Shown here piece after piece: positions 7,967 to 16,648 of a stretch of DNA of 63,819 bases. Position 1 is the first letter of the stretch; each line of letters starts with the position of its first letter. This DNA is from Massilia horti. GTDB lineage: Bacteria > Pseudomonadota > Gammaproteobacteria > Burkholderiales > Burkholderiaceae_D. The DNA is taken from assembly GCF_004614195.1 (NCBI RefSeq), contig NZ_SPUM01000100.1, positions 1 through 63,819 of the forward strand, read 5' to 3'. Below the pieces are notes generated by a model that was not told the origin of the DNA, did no database searches, and worked only from the letters and a program-made list of their open reading frames with translations. The translations under genes were made by a program, and so were the position numbers.

Positions 7967-8854
7967 TCAGGCGACCGCCACCGGCTTGGCCGGCTGTTCC
8001 GGCTGGACCGCCAGCGCGCCATCGAGCACCACGGTCCGGGGCGTGTCCTGCGGTTTGGCGCCGGTGCCGCGCATCTGGATCGCACGCTGCAGCAGGTCGA
8101 ACCAGAACGGCGCGCCGAACAGGGTGGTCGAGGCGGTCACCATCCAGCCGGCCAACTGCAGCGCAAAATCGGCGTTCAATGCCGGCGGGAAGCTGGTCCA
8201 GCCGATCGGCAGCGCCCAAAGCGCCTGCAGGGTCTCGGGCGTGAGCGCGCCCGGCACCGTGCTGATCTGGCTCGCCAGCGGGTGCTGCCACAGGGTGCGG
8301 AACAGGTGGATGCTGTCGATGTTGAACAGGACCGCCAGCAGGAACGAGATCAGCACCGAAATGAGCAGTTGCTGGCGCTTGTAGACGCCGGACAAACGAT
8401 CCATGGCATTGTCGAACCACGCCGCCAGTGCGTGCTGGAACTGGGGCAGGTCGGCCGCGCGCCGGTACAGCCCCTGCATCATCCGCCGGATCTGATCATC
8501 CGGAATGGCATCGATCGCCCTTCCTAACGAACTGTAGTCGCCAGGCGTCTGCTGGATGCTGTCCACCAGCGCGATCGCGAAATTGGCCGGCTCGATATAC
8601 GACGGCATGCTCTTGAGCGAGCCTGCCTCGGTACCGCCGCCATGCGGATTGACCAGCGGGTGCGCGTACACGGCCTGCGCCAGGCTGGCGAAGTTCGGGT
8701 CGTTGAGCATGCTCTTGACCCCGTCAAGCAGGGTGTTGGCGCGCAGCCGGAACGCCGACGCCAGCGCTTCTTGCAGCGCGCTCACGATCAGGGCGACCGT
8801 GCCAAAGCAAAACGTCAAACCAATCGCAACTTCCAGGACTGTGCTGCCAAACAT
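7967..8854 (-). CDS. Membrane protein of unknown function
   Basis: A 295-residue protein I do not recognise. Hydrophobic segments are visible at about 7-28 (N-terminal), 162-182 (LLISVLISFLLAVLFNI) and 230-255 (LQLAGWMVTASTTLFGAPFWF), consistent with three or more membrane spans and a roughly 130-residue soluble loop between the first two. The loop has SYIEPANFAIALVDSIQQT and SSLGRAIDAIPDDQIRRMMQ. The C-terminal tail is Pro/Ala-rich. It stands alone between convergent nudC and divergent folE; nothing in context suggests a pathway. Confidence 0.75.
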   Translation of the reverse strand: MFGSTVLEVAIGLTFCFGTVALIVSALQEALASAFRLRANTLLDGVKSMLNDPNFASLAQAVYAHPLVNPHGGGTEAGSLKSMPSYIEPANFAIALVDSIQQTPGDYSSLGRAIDAIPDDQIRRMMQGLYRRAADLPQFQHALAAWFDNAMDRLSGVYKRQQLLISVLISFLLAVLFNIDSIHLFRTLWQHPLASQISTVPGALTPETLQALWALPIGWTSFPPALNADFALQLAGWMVTASTTLFGAPFWFDLLQRAIQMRGTGAKPQDTPRTVVLDGALAVQPEQPAKPVAVA

Positions 8855-8951
8855 GGGCGCCTCCTTGGCGAGTGAGTCAAAACTCGATACACGCTAGCGC
8901 ATCCGGCTAACGGATGAGGTCGGTTTGCTCAAACTTGCTCGAACAAAAGGC

Positions 8952-8986
8952 AATGCCGGATACATTTGCGGCATTTTCTATATACT
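8952..8986 (+). promoter_or_regulatory. folE upstream region: inverted repeat and -10 candidate
   Basis: AATGCCG (8952-8958) and CGGCATT (8969-8975) form a perfect 7-bp inverted repeat with a 10-base spacer. A -10-like TATACT follows at 8981-8986, 28 bases before the folE ATG. The repeat lies where a -35 box would be, so it may be an operator overlapping the promoter. No good -35 is visible. Confidence 0.4.
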
Positions 8987-9013
8987 CTCGGGATTGCACA
9001 TTTAGGGTTGAAC

Positions 9014-9580
9014 ATGTCTGACAAAGAAGCTTTCACCGAACACGACTGGCGTCGCCTGCTGACCAGCCTGGGAGAGGATCCGGACCGTCCTGGCTTGCAC
9101 GAAACGCCGGCACGCGTTGCGAAAGCGTGGAAACACTGGACTTCCGGCTACGACCAGGACCCGGCCGAGATCCTCAAGGCATTCGAGGATGGCGCCGAGG
9201 AGTACAACGAGCTGATCGTGGTGCGCGGCATCCCGGTGTACAGCCATTGCGAGCATCACCTGGCGCCGTTCTTCGGCAAGGCCACCGTCGGCTATCTACC
9301 CAATGGCAAGATCGTCGGCCTGTCCAAGCTGACCCGTCTGGTCGACGTGTTCGCCAAGCGCCTGCAGGTGCAGGAGCGCATGACGATCCAGATCGCCAAC
9401 GCGCTGATGGAAGTGCTCGAGCCCAAGGCGGTGGGCGTGGTCGTCAAGTGCCGCCACATGTGCATGGAAAGCCGCGGCATCCGCACGCCCGGCGAGGAAA
9501 CCGTCACCTCGGCCATGCTGGGCGAACTGCAACCCAACCTGGCCCTGCGTACCGAGTTCCTGGCGCTCGCCCGCGACTGA
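9014..9580 (+). CDS. folE: GTP cyclohydrolase I
   Basis: A 188-residue type I GTP cyclohydrolase, the first enzyme of tetrahydrofolate synthesis (GTP to 7,8-dihydroneopterin triphosphate). The zinc/active-site block YSHCEHHLAPFFGKA and the second metal-ligand block VVVKCRHMCMESRG are intact, with the signature GLSKLTRLVDVFAKRLQVQE between them. Start at ATG 9014 gives the usual length and N-terminus. Monocistronic, with a terminator immediately after the stop. Confidence 0.96.
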   Translation: MSDKEAFTEHDWRRLLTSLGEDPDRPGLHETPARVAKAWKHWTSGYDQDPAEILKAFEDGAEEYNELIVVRGIPVYSHCEHHLAPFFGKATVGYLPNGKIVGLSKLTRLVDVFAKRLQVQERMTIQIANALMEVLEPKAVGVVVKCRHMCMESRGIRTPGEETVTSAMLGELQPNLALRTEFLALARD

Positions 9581-9586
9581 CCCCTG

Positions 9587-9612
9587 GCGGCGCCGGCCGG
9601 GCGCCGCTTTTT
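9587..9612 (+). terminator. Rho-independent terminator of folE
   Basis: GCGGCGC (9587-9593) pairs with GCGCCGC (9601-9607) and is followed by TTTTT. It starts six bases after the folE stop codon. Confidence 0.85.
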
Positions 9613-9688
9613 CATCGCGGCGCCATGGCGTCAAATCGGGAACCTGTTCCAGATCGGCTGTCTCAAAGTCGTATTTGGGACGATCGAG

Positions 9689-10012
9689 ATGGCCAGGCCA
9701 GAATTCCCGAGCGACATTTCGCGCGAGCAGTTCGAACAGGTGCGCGACATGCTCGAAGCAGCGCGCCGCAAAACGCGTCCACGCAAACACGACTTGTACG
9801 ACGTATATAACGCCGTCCTGTACTTCCTTCACACCGGTTCCGCCTGGCGCAGCATGCCGCCCGAGTTCCCGCCCTGGCGCACGGTTCACGAATATTTCAC
9901 GCAGTGGACCATGCTGCGCGAGGGCGACCGCACGCTGCTCGAGCAGACGCTGGAAAAGCTCGGCCGCACGCAGGAACTGGAGCGGCTGCGCAAACTGCTG
10001 GCACCACGATAG
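9689..10012 (+). CDS. Orphan IS5-type transposase N-terminal domain (DUF4096-like)
   Basis: A 107-residue protein resembling the N-terminal DUF4096 domain of IS5-family transposases: YDVYNAVLYFLHTGSAWRSM followed by PPEFPPWRTVHEYFTQW. The catalytic DDE domain is absent and I see no terminal inverted repeats around it, so it is either a remnant of an insertion sequence or a free-standing relic. ATG 9689 is preceded only by a weak GATCGAG site. It cannot transpose by itself. Confidence 0.65.
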   Translation: MARPEFPSDISREQFEQVRDMLEAARRKTRPRKHDLYDVYNAVLYFLHTGSAWRSMPPEFPPWRTVHEYFTQWTMLREGDRTLLEQTLEKLGRTQELERLRKLLAPR

Positions 10013-10618
10013 AAGGGGACAGGCGACTGCTCCTGGCTGCCGGCATGTCGTCCCGCGCCCTGGTTTTTACTGCTGAGCGTTGGCCTGCACGCTTGACTGG
10101 CCGCGCAGGAAACGTCGTCCCTATCCACGCAAAGCCCGCTATCCGCAGCGCCTTGCCTTCTCCCCGCCGTCCGGCCGATTCCGCAGGCCGGCTAGATCAC
10201 TTCCCTTCTGGACTGACCACTTGACGGAATAATAACGCGGCAAAAATCTTGGTGGTCTGACCACTTGTTGTTTTTTTGCCTCGGCGGTTTACCAATTCCT
10301 CAGCCCGCCATAAATTTCACATTCTTCCATTCCAACAAGAGATTGTTGGCTTTGCACGGCAGATTGCAGTGAAAACTGCGGAAATTCCGCCAAAATTGCA
10401 GATTCGTCAATCAATTTGAATGTAAAAAATGCATCCCTCGGCCGCCACCTTGGGCGTGTCCAAATGCGATTTTGGTTGTACTTACGGAAACTATAAGTAA
10501 TCATCGGGCGTGACCGCTCAGAGTTTTGATTGCTCTCGATACGACCTCTCAGAGTTTCGGGTGGCGCCTACCGCAATAGCAGAAACAAGAAAGCGCTAAC
10601 AAATGTATAGGAGACTGC
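10013..10618. promoter_or_regulatory. Long regulatory region upstream of the TonB receptor
   Basis: These 606 bases hold no convincing gene. They are clearly more AT-rich than the flanks from about 10225. Two palindromic operator-like sites (10209-10219 and 10252-10264) are annotated separately. Closer to the gene, two near-identical units ending in CTCAGAGTTT occur at about 10514-10532 and 10544-10559. The ribosome-binding site of the receptor, TAGGAG, lies at about 10608-10613. Confidence 0.6.
10209..10264. promoter_or_regulatory. Two TGGTCTGACCA-type operators
   Basis: GTGGTCTGACCAC at 10252-10264 is a perfect 13-bp palindrome. TGGACTGACCA at 10209-10219 is the same sequence with one mismatch; the centres are 44 bp apart. 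The same palindrome occurs twice upstream of the pectinase operon (33878-33909). The shape TGGTCnGACCA is typical of FadR-subfamily GntR operators, including hexuronate regulators; the regulator itself is not in the window. Confidence 0.65.
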
Positions 10619-13525
10619 ATGCGTAACAAGAATCAACTGCCGGCCATGACCGTGCTTGCCACTGCCCTGCTGGCCATTGGCAGCAGCGCCCATGCCCAGA
10701 CCGCCACACCCCAGGACGAACCGCAGACCGTGGTGGTGACCGGCCTGCGCGCCTCGCTGGAAAGCGCGCTCAATGCCAAGCGCACCGAAAACAGCATCGT
10801 CGATGTCATCAAGGCGGAAGACATCGGCAAATTCCCCGACACCAACCTGGCCGAGTCGCTGCAGCGCGTGCCCGGCGTGGCGATCGACCGCGATGCCGGC
10901 GAAGGCCGCAGCATCACGGTGCGCGGCCTGGGCCAGGACTTCACCCGCGTGCGCATCAACGGCATCGAGGGCCTGGCCACCACCGGCGGCACCGACAGCT
11001 CGGGCGGCAACAACCGTGGCCGCGGCTTCGACTTCAACGTGTTCGCTTCCGAACTGTTCAGCTCCCTGACCGTGCGCAAGAGCTCGGCGGCTGACGTGGA
11101 AGAAGGCTCGCTGGGCGCCACCGTCGACCTGCAGACCATGCGTCCGTTCGACCTCAAGAAGGGTTTCAACGCCACCGCGATGCTCAAGGCGCGCTACAAC
11201 GACCTGGCGAAGAAGACCAATCCGCGCGGCGCCTTCATGGTGTCGAATACGTTCAACGACAACACCATGGGCTACCTGATCTCGGCGGCCTACTCCAAGC
11301 GCACCATGTTCGAAGAGGGCTTCTCGACCGTGCGTTGGGATAACGGTTCCTCCTCCGGCGGCTGGTGCGCCCCGATGGGCGTGGGCAGCTCGACCGCGAC
11401 GACTTGCGCCCCCGCCGGCGGTGGCTTCCCGGCCGCCGACCGCCTGCCGGCCAGCGCGGGCGCCACGGATGCCTACAACCAGTCCAGCAAAAACGAAAAT
11501 TTCCATCCGCGCCTGCCGCGCTACGGCCGCCTGACCCACGACCAGGACCGCCTGGGCGTGACCGCATCGTTCGAATGGAAGCCGATGCGCGGCACCCGCA
11601 TTTCGCTCGACATGCTGTACGCCGATTTGAAGGCCACGCGCGAGGAGAGCTTCCTGGAAGCGATCTCGTTCAGCCGTACCGCCACCCAGGGTGGCAAGCC
11701 GCAGACCTCGGTGGTCCAGGCGCAATATGACGCCCAGGGCCGCCTGTTGTACGGCGTGTACAACGGCGTGGACATCCGTTCCGAGAACCGTTTCGACGAC
11801 CTGTCCACCAAGTTCACCCAGCCGACCCTGACCATCGCGCACAGGTTGAACGATGACTGGACCGTGAACGCCCGCATCGGACGCGCCCAGTCCAAGTTCG
11901 CGAATCCGTACCAGACCACGGTGACCCTGGACGCCCCGAACGTCAATGGCTATACGATCGATTTCCGCAACAGCGACCGCCTGCCTTTGATCACCTATCC
12001 GTTCGATCCGTCCAAGACCGGCGTGCTGAACATCTACGGCGTGCCGGCAGGCGCCACGAGCGTTGCCAATGCCACCCCGAGCGAAATCCGCATCCGCCCG
12101 CAGGGTTCGAACAACGTCAACGATGTGCTCCACCTGGACGCGGCCTGGCGCGCCAACGACACCTGGACGCTCAAGGGGGGCGTGGACCTCAAGACCTACA
12201 AGTTCGACACCTATGAGTATCGGCGCGGCACCGAAGTCATGTACGGCCTGCCGGCCGGCACCAGCCTGGACAGCGTGACCCGTACGGTCACCGATTTCGG
12301 CAACGGGCTCTCCCTGCCTGCCGGCACCATCACCAGCTGGGTGATTCCGGACGTGAAGGCGATCACCAAGCTGTACGACGCTTACTGCAACTGCCTCAAG
12401 AGCGGTCCGGCTAACGGCCCGGGCGACTTCACCTTGGCCTCGATTACCAACGGCAACGCGCGTGGCAACAACCGCGCCATCAAGGAACAAGACAATGGCG
12501 TCTTCCTGATGGCCGATTTCGACACCGAGGCGGCCGGCATTCCGTTGCGCGGCAACGTCGGCGGCCGCTATGTCAAGACCAAGGTGACCGCCCAGGGCTA
12601 CCTGGCCACCGGCGGCGGCACCCCGGTCACTGCCTACAACGACTACAAGGACTTCCTGCCGTCGTTTAACCTGACCGCCAGCGTCACCCGCGATTTTCTG
12701 GTCCGCCTGGCGGCCGCCAAGGTGATGTCGCGTCCGCCGCTGGGCAACCTGAACCCGGGCGGTTCGATCTCCACCGCGGGTTCGCCGTCCATCAACTCCG
12801 GCAACCCGGTGCTGAAACCGTTCCGCGCCAAGACTCTGGACGCCTCGTTCGAGTACTACTTCGGCAAGAACGCGTTTGTGGGTCTCGGCTTGTTCCAGAA
12901 GAATATCGACAGCTACATCCAGGGCGTCCGCCAGTCGATGCCGTTCAACCAGACCGGCTTGCCGATGTCGCTGCTGCCGTCTAACTGGAACGGTACCGAA
13001 GTGTTCGACGTGACCTCGTTCGCCAACACGCCGGGCGGCAAGCTGCGCGGCTTCGAACTGAACTATCAGCAGCCGTTCACTTTCCTGCCGTCCTGGGGCC
13101 GCAACTTCGGCGTGGTCGCCAACTACACGCAAGTGGAGTCGAAGATCAACTACCTGCTTGCAGCCAACGTCGCCAACAGCGGCATGGTGCAGGATGACCT
13201 GGTTAACCTGTCGCCCAAATCGTCGAACGCCACCCTGTACTACGACGACGGCAAGCTGAGCGCGCGCCTGACCGGCGCCCGCCGCGCGTCGTACCTGCAG
13301 GTGGTGCCGGCACAGAACAACAACGACGTGCAAGGCAAGAACGCCACCTTCAACGTCGACCTGTCTGTGTCGTACAAGTGGGACGACAAGCTGGAGTTCA
13401 CGCTGGAAGGCGTCAACCTGACCAATGAGGCCAACGACCAGTTCGTGAGCCGGGCGCGCAACAGCGTGCTCGTGCATCACGTGACCGGCCGCGAGTTCCT
13501 GGTCGGCGCCCGCTACAAGTTCTGA
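10619..13525 (+). CDS. TonB-dependent receptor, polysaccharide-utilisation type
   Basis: A 968-residue outer-membrane transporter. A signal peptide ends near residue 26 (AHA/QT), followed by a TonB-box-like DEPQTVVVTG. The plug domain (about 40-170) has the blocks FPDTNLAESLQRVPGVAI, ITVRGLGQDFTRVRING and SAADVEEGSLGATVDL, characteristic of the large receptors that import oligosaccharides in proteobacteria. The rest is the 22-strand barrel ending in FLVGARYKF with a C-terminal Phe. Substrate is not given by sequence, but the upstream palindromes shared with the pectinase operon suggest pectin-derived oligogalacturonides. A good TAGGAG site precedes ATG 10619. The gene stands alone; its degrading enzymes are elsewhere. 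Confidence 0.93.
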   Translation: MRNKNQLPAMTVLATALLAIGSSAHAQTATPQDEPQTVVVTGLRASLESALNAKRTENSIVDVIKAEDIGKFPDTNLAESLQRVPGVAIDRDAGEGRSITVRGLGQDFTRVRINGIEGLATTGGTDSSGGNNRGRGFDFNVFASELFSSLTVRKSSAADVEEGSLGATVDLQTMRPFDLKKGFNATAMLKARYNDLAKKTNPRGAFMVSNTFNDNTMGYLISAAYSKRTMFEEGFSTVRWDNGSSSGGWCAPMGVGSSTATTCAPAGGGFPAADRLPASAGATDAYNQSSKNENFHPRLPRYGRLTHDQDRLGVTASFEWKPMRGTRISLDMLYADLKATREESFLEAISFSRTATQGGKPQTSVVQAQYDAQGRLLYGVYNGVDIRSENRFDDLSTKFTQPTLTIAHRLNDDWTVNARIGRAQSKFANPYQTTVTLDAPNVNGYTIDFRNSDRLPLITYPFDPSKTGVLNIYGVPAGATSVANATPSEIRIRPQGSNNVNDVLHLDAAWRANDTWTLKGGVDLKTYKFDTYEYRRGTEVMYGLPAGTSLDSVTRTVTDFGNGLSLPAGTITSWVIPDVKAITKLYDAYCNCLKSGPANGPGDFTLASITNGNARGNNRAIKEQDNGVFLMADFDTEAAGIPLRGNVGGRYVKTKVTAQGYLATGGGTPVTAYNDYKDFLPSFNLTASVTRDFLVRLAAAKVMSRPPLGNLNPGGSISTAGSPSINSGNPVLKPFRAKTLDASFEYYFGKNAFVGLGLFQKNIDSYIQGVRQSMPFNQTGLPMSLLPSNWNGTEVFDVTSFANTPGGKLRGFELNYQQPFTFLPSWGRNFGVVANYTQVESKINYLLAANVANSGMVQDDLVNLSPKSSNATLYYDDGKLSARLTGARRASYLQVVPAQNNNDVQGKNATFNVDLSVSYKWDDKLEFTLEGVNLTNEANDQFVSRARNSVLVHHVTGREFLVGARYKF

Positions 13526-13542
13526 CGCTTCTTGCGCGCTAA

Positions 13543-13603
13543 GCCACGGCGTTCCCGCCGTGGCATCCGTTCACGGCCCCGTTTGCGCGGGGCCATTTTT
13601 TTT
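13543..13603 (+). terminator. Twin-hairpin terminator of the TonB receptor
   Basis: First hairpin: GCCACGGCG (13543-13551) with CGCCGTGGC (13556-13564). Second: GGCCCCG (13575-13581) with CGGGGCC (13588-13594), then A and eight T. The second is a standard intrinsic terminator; the first may reinforce it. Confidence 0.88.
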
Positions 13604-13733
13604 CATGGATGGCATCCCTGGCAGCGAGCCAGGTTGATCCTGATTACGTTCTGTCGCAATTGGCGTAGCACGGCTGGGCTCGCCTGCGTTAAGCTGAGCA
13701 AATCAAGCCCATTTCTTCCTCAGCGGTACCACC

Positions 13734-14342
13734 ATGTTTGAACACCTCAACCTCGTTTTATTTTCCGTAATCAACGCGCCTGCCGGACTGGCCGGTTGGC
13801 GCCTGTCCGGCGCCGTATTCGCCGCCGAATGGCTGATCCTGCTGGTGCCGGTGGTGCTGGTCCAGCTCTGGATCGTTGGCGGGGCCAGGCAGCGCCAGGC
13901 GGCGGTGCGCGCTGGCCTGGCGGCCGGTGTCGCCCTCGCGATCAATGCCGTGATCGGCCTGCTCTGGTTCCATCCGCGGCCGTTCATGGCCGGAATCGGC
14001 AACACCTTCCTGCACCACGCGCCCGACAGCTCGTTCCCGAGTGACCACGGCACCATCATGTTCACCGTGGCGCTGGTGCTGTTGACCAGCACGCCGCCGC
14101 TGGCGCGCCGCTGGGGCGCGGTGCTGCTGCCGGCCGCGCTGGCGGTCGCGTGGTCGCGCGTGTTCCTCGGCGTGCACTATCCGATGGACATGTTTGGCGC
14201 CTTGCTGGTCTCGCTGGCGGTGGTGCTGCTGTTTAACGGCCGCGTCGGTGCGGCGCTCTGCGGGTGGCTGCTGCCGCCGATGGAAACGGTCTACCGCCGT
14301 GTGCTGGCAACGCCGATCGCGCGCGGCTGGCTACGGCCGTAA
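13734..14342 (+). CDS. PAP2-family phosphatase, probable undecaprenyl-diphosphatase (BcrC type)
   Basis: A 202-residue integral membrane phosphatase. The three PAP2 motifs are present: WFHPRPFM (residues about 78-85), SSFPSDHG (about 98-105) and SRVFLGVHYPMD (about 141-152) with the catalytic His. Hydrophobic segments surround them. BcrC-type enzymes recycle undecaprenyl pyrophosphate for peptidoglycan and O-antigen synthesis. Another PAP2 substrate cannot be excluded, but the size and motif spacing fit BcrC/YbjG. Confidence 0.82.
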   Translation: MFEHLNLVLFSVINAPAGLAGWRLSGAVFAAEWLILLVPVVLVQLWIVGGARQRQAAVRAGLAAGVALAINAVIGLLWFHPRPFMAGIGNTFLHHAPDSSFPSDHGTIMFTVALVLLTSTPPLARRWGAVLLPAALAVAWSRVFLGVHYPMDMFGALLVSLAVVLLFNGRVGAALCGWLLPPMETVYRRVLATPIARGWLRP

Positions 14343-14372
14343 TTGCCGGCGCCTGGCCCAACCTGCGCCTGA

Positions 14373-14786
14373 TCATTTGGCCGCGGCATTCGCCGCGGCC
14401 TGCTCGAACACCAGGTTCTTCTTCCCGTCCAGCCGGAACATCCCCAACTGCTGGCCCAGTTCTCCCTGTGGCGGGTCGATCTGCGTGCAGCCCTGCGTAT
14501 CCACCTGCCACACCTGTTCCGTGGTGCGCAGCGTGTACACCTGTTCGCCGCTGGCGAACAGTTCCACCTCGACGTCCGACAGCGGCGCCTTGCCCAGCAC
14601 GAGCTGGCGCTGGCAGTCGGGCAGCCGCGACACCATCAGCCGCAGCGTTACCTGCTTGCTCCAGAAGGTGTCCTGCTGGGCGCGCAGGCTCAGCGCGTGC
14701 TCGTTGCCGTCGATGTAATAGCTGGCCGATTGGTTGACGCAGCCGGCCAGCAGCAGCGGCGCGGCCAAGCCCAGTGCTTTGCGCAT
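14373..14786 (-). CDS. Small lipoprotein of unknown function
   Basis: A 137-residue protein with a short signal peptide and lipobox LLAGC at about residues 12-16, so an outer- or inner-membrane lipoprotein. The start at ATG 14786 is supported by AGAGGAA nine bases upstream; the longer reading to 14990 has no such site. The mature part has two further cysteines (LPDCQRQ and DTQGCTQID) that could form a disulphide. No family was recognised. The gene is convergent with the PAP2 phosphatase. Confidence 0.75.
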   Translation of the reverse strand: MRKALGLAAPLLLAGCVNQSASYYIDGNEHALSLRAQQDTFWSKQVTLRLMVSRLPDCQRQLVLGKAPLSDVEVELFASGEQVYTLRTTEQVWQVDTQGCTQIDPPQGELGQQLGMFRLDGKKNLVFEQAAANAAAK

Positions 14787-15063
14787 GTCGATTCCTCTTT
14801 GATGCTCTATTGCATCACCGCGACCAGTATAGGTTGCTTCAAACGCCGTACGCAACCGCCGGCCGGACACGGCGCTCGTGGCGCGCTCCCCCGTTTTGGG
14901 ATTTGGTAGATGATCAATCCGTAAGGCAGGTTGCAGGCTCAGGCAGGCTGTCTGCATCAAAGCTTGATCACGTGCCGCGGCCCACATCACTCATCCGTAG
15001 GAACTGCCGGTGGACCCGGCAGGTCAGACGGGTTCTTTGTCTTTCCTTCAATCGAGCACAGCC

Positions 15064-15651
15064 ATGCCACAAGACGAGCAAACCCGGATCGAACGGCCTG
15101 TCGAGGCCGCTCCCATGCCGTATGCGCCCCCGCAGAATGTCCTGCTCCGCGTCAACGGCCAGAACCATGCACTGATGATCGAGCCGCGCGTGACCCTGCT
15201 CGACGCCCTGCGCGAGGTGCTGGGCCTGACCGGCACCAAGAAGGGCTGCGACCACGGCCAGTGCGGCGCCTGCACGGTGCTGGTCGACGGCCGCCGCATC
15301 AACTCCTGCCTGACGCTCGCGATCATGCAGGAGGGCAGGGAGATCACCACCATCGAAGGATTGGCACAGGACGGCGCGCCGCACGCGCTGCAGCAGGCCT
15401 TCATGGACCATGACGCCTTCCAGTGCGGCTACTGCACGCCGGGCCAGCTCTGCTCGGCGGTGGCGCTGCTTTCCGAGGCGGCCGGCGGCCAGGCCAGCGC
15501 GGTAACAAAGGGCGATGCGCGGAGCGGCGCGCTGTCGGACGAGGAGATCCGTGAACGCATGAGCGGCAACCTGTGCCGCTGCGGCGCCTATCCCAACATC
15601 GTGGCGGCGATCCGCAACGTGGTCGAACGCACCGCCATGCCCGGATCGTAA
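15064..15651 (+). CDS. paoA: Aldehyde dehydrogenase/xanthine dehydrogenase-type 2Fe-2S subunit (PaoA/YagT-like)
   Basis: A 195-residue small subunit of a molybdenum hydroxylase. The plant-type 2Fe-2S domain has GCDHGQCGACTVLVDG plus NSCLTL, and the C-terminal helical 2Fe-2S domain has FQCGYCTPGQ and NLCRCGAYPNI, giving all eight cluster cysteines. E. coli PaoA carries a Tat signal before this region; here the roughly 25-residue N-terminal extension (MPQDEQTRIERPVEAAPMPY) has no twin-arginine motif or hydrophobic core, so a cytoplasmic location is inferred. ATG 15064 is the natural start. It heads a tight three-gene operon and passes electrons from the molybdenum centre to FAD in PaoB. Confidence 0.88.
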   Translation: MPQDEQTRIERPVEAAPMPYAPPQNVLLRVNGQNHALMIEPRVTLLDALREVLGLTGTKKGCDHGQCGACTVLVDGRRINSCLTLAIMQEGREITTIEGLAQDGAPHALQQAFMDHDAFQCGYCTPGQLCSAVALLSEAAGGQASAVTKGDARSGALSDEEIRERMSGNLCRCGAYPNIVAAIRNVVERTAMPGS

Positions 15652-15664
15652 AAGGGGGCGGCCC

Positions 15665-16648
15665 GTGCAATCGATCTACTACGACAGGGCGCGCGACGTC
15701 GACCACGCGATCGCGCTGGCACGCCAGCCGGGCACCATGTTCATCGGCGGCGGGACCAACCTGCTCGACCTCTACAAGAGCGGCATCGAACGGCCGCTGC
15801 GGCTGGTCGACGTGAGCCGGCTGGCGCTGGACGGCATCGAGGAACTGCCGGATGGCGGCTTGCGTATCGGCGCCACGGTCTCCAACACCATTGCTGCCAA
15901 CCATCCGCTGGTGCGCGAGCGCTACCGCGTGCTGTCCGAGGCGCTGCTGAGCGGCGCCTCGGCCCAGCTGCGCAACATGGCGACCGTCGGCGGCAACCTG
16001 CTGCAGCGCACGCGCTGCTATTACTTCACCGACCCCACGCTTGGCGCCTGCAACAAGCGCGAGCCCGGCTCCGGCTGCGCCGCCAAGGACGGCTACAACC
16101 GCATCCACGCGATCCTCGGCGCCAGCGAAGAGTGCATCGCCACCAACCCGTCGGACATGAGCGTCGCCTTGTGCGCGCTCGATGCCATCGTGCGCCTGAA
16201 GGGGGAGCACGGCGAGCGCCAGGTGCCGATTGGCCAATTCCACCGCCTGCCCGGCGACCATCCCGAGTTGGACACGGATATCCGGCCCGGTGAACTGATC
16301 ACGGCGGTCGACCTGCCGCCGCCGCTCCCCGGCCGCTCGCATTACCTCAAGGTGCGCGACCGCGCCAGCTACGCCTTTGCGCTGGTGTCGGTGGCCACGG
16401 TGCTGGACGTGCAGCGCGGCGCGGTACGCGAACTGCGCCTGGTGCTGGGCGGCGTGGCGCACAAGCCGTGGCGCGCGATGGAGGCGGAAAAAGAATTGCG
16501 CGGCAATGCCTTCGACGAGCTGACGATCGAGCGCACCGCGCACGCCGCGGTGGCGGGCGCCCGCCCGTATGTGCACAACGCGTTCAAGGTCGAGCTGGCG
16601 CAGCATGCCATCGTGCGCGCGCTGCGCACCGCGGGAGGACTCGCATGA
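15665..16648 (+). CDS. paoB: Molybdenum hydroxylase FAD-binding subunit (PaoB/YagS-like)
   Basis: A 327-residue FAD subunit. FAD-binding blocks are FIGGGTNLLDLYK near residue 26 and SGASAQLRNMATVGGNLLQ near 98. An insertion with cysteines at RTRCYYF, GACNKREPGSGC and EECIAT resembles the extra [4Fe-4S] site of PaoB. The start is GTG at 15665, 13 bases after paoA. The stop overlaps the ATG of paoC by four bases, indicating coupled translation of the complex. Confidence 0.88.
   Translation: MQSIYYDRARDVDHAIALARQPGTMFIGGGTNLLDLYKSGIERPLRLVDVSRLALDGIEELPDGGLRIGATVSNTIAANHPLVRERYRVLSEALLSGASAQLRNMATVGGNLLQRTRCYYFTDPTLGACNKREPGSGCAAKDGYNRIHAILGASEECIATNPSDMSVALCALDAIVRLKGEHGERQVPIGQFHRLPGDHPELDTDIRPGELITAVDLPPPLPGRSHYLKVRDRASYAFALVSVATVLDVQRGAVRELRLVLGGVAHKPWRAMEAEKELRGNAFDELTIERTAHAAVAGARPYVHNAFKVELAQHAIVRALRTAGGLA

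Noticed and set aside
10568..13480. 970-residue open frame opposite the TonB receptor
   Set aside because: It mirrors the receptor gene exactly, is His/Arg/Gly/Val-rich without domains, and arises from high-GC codon use on the other strand.
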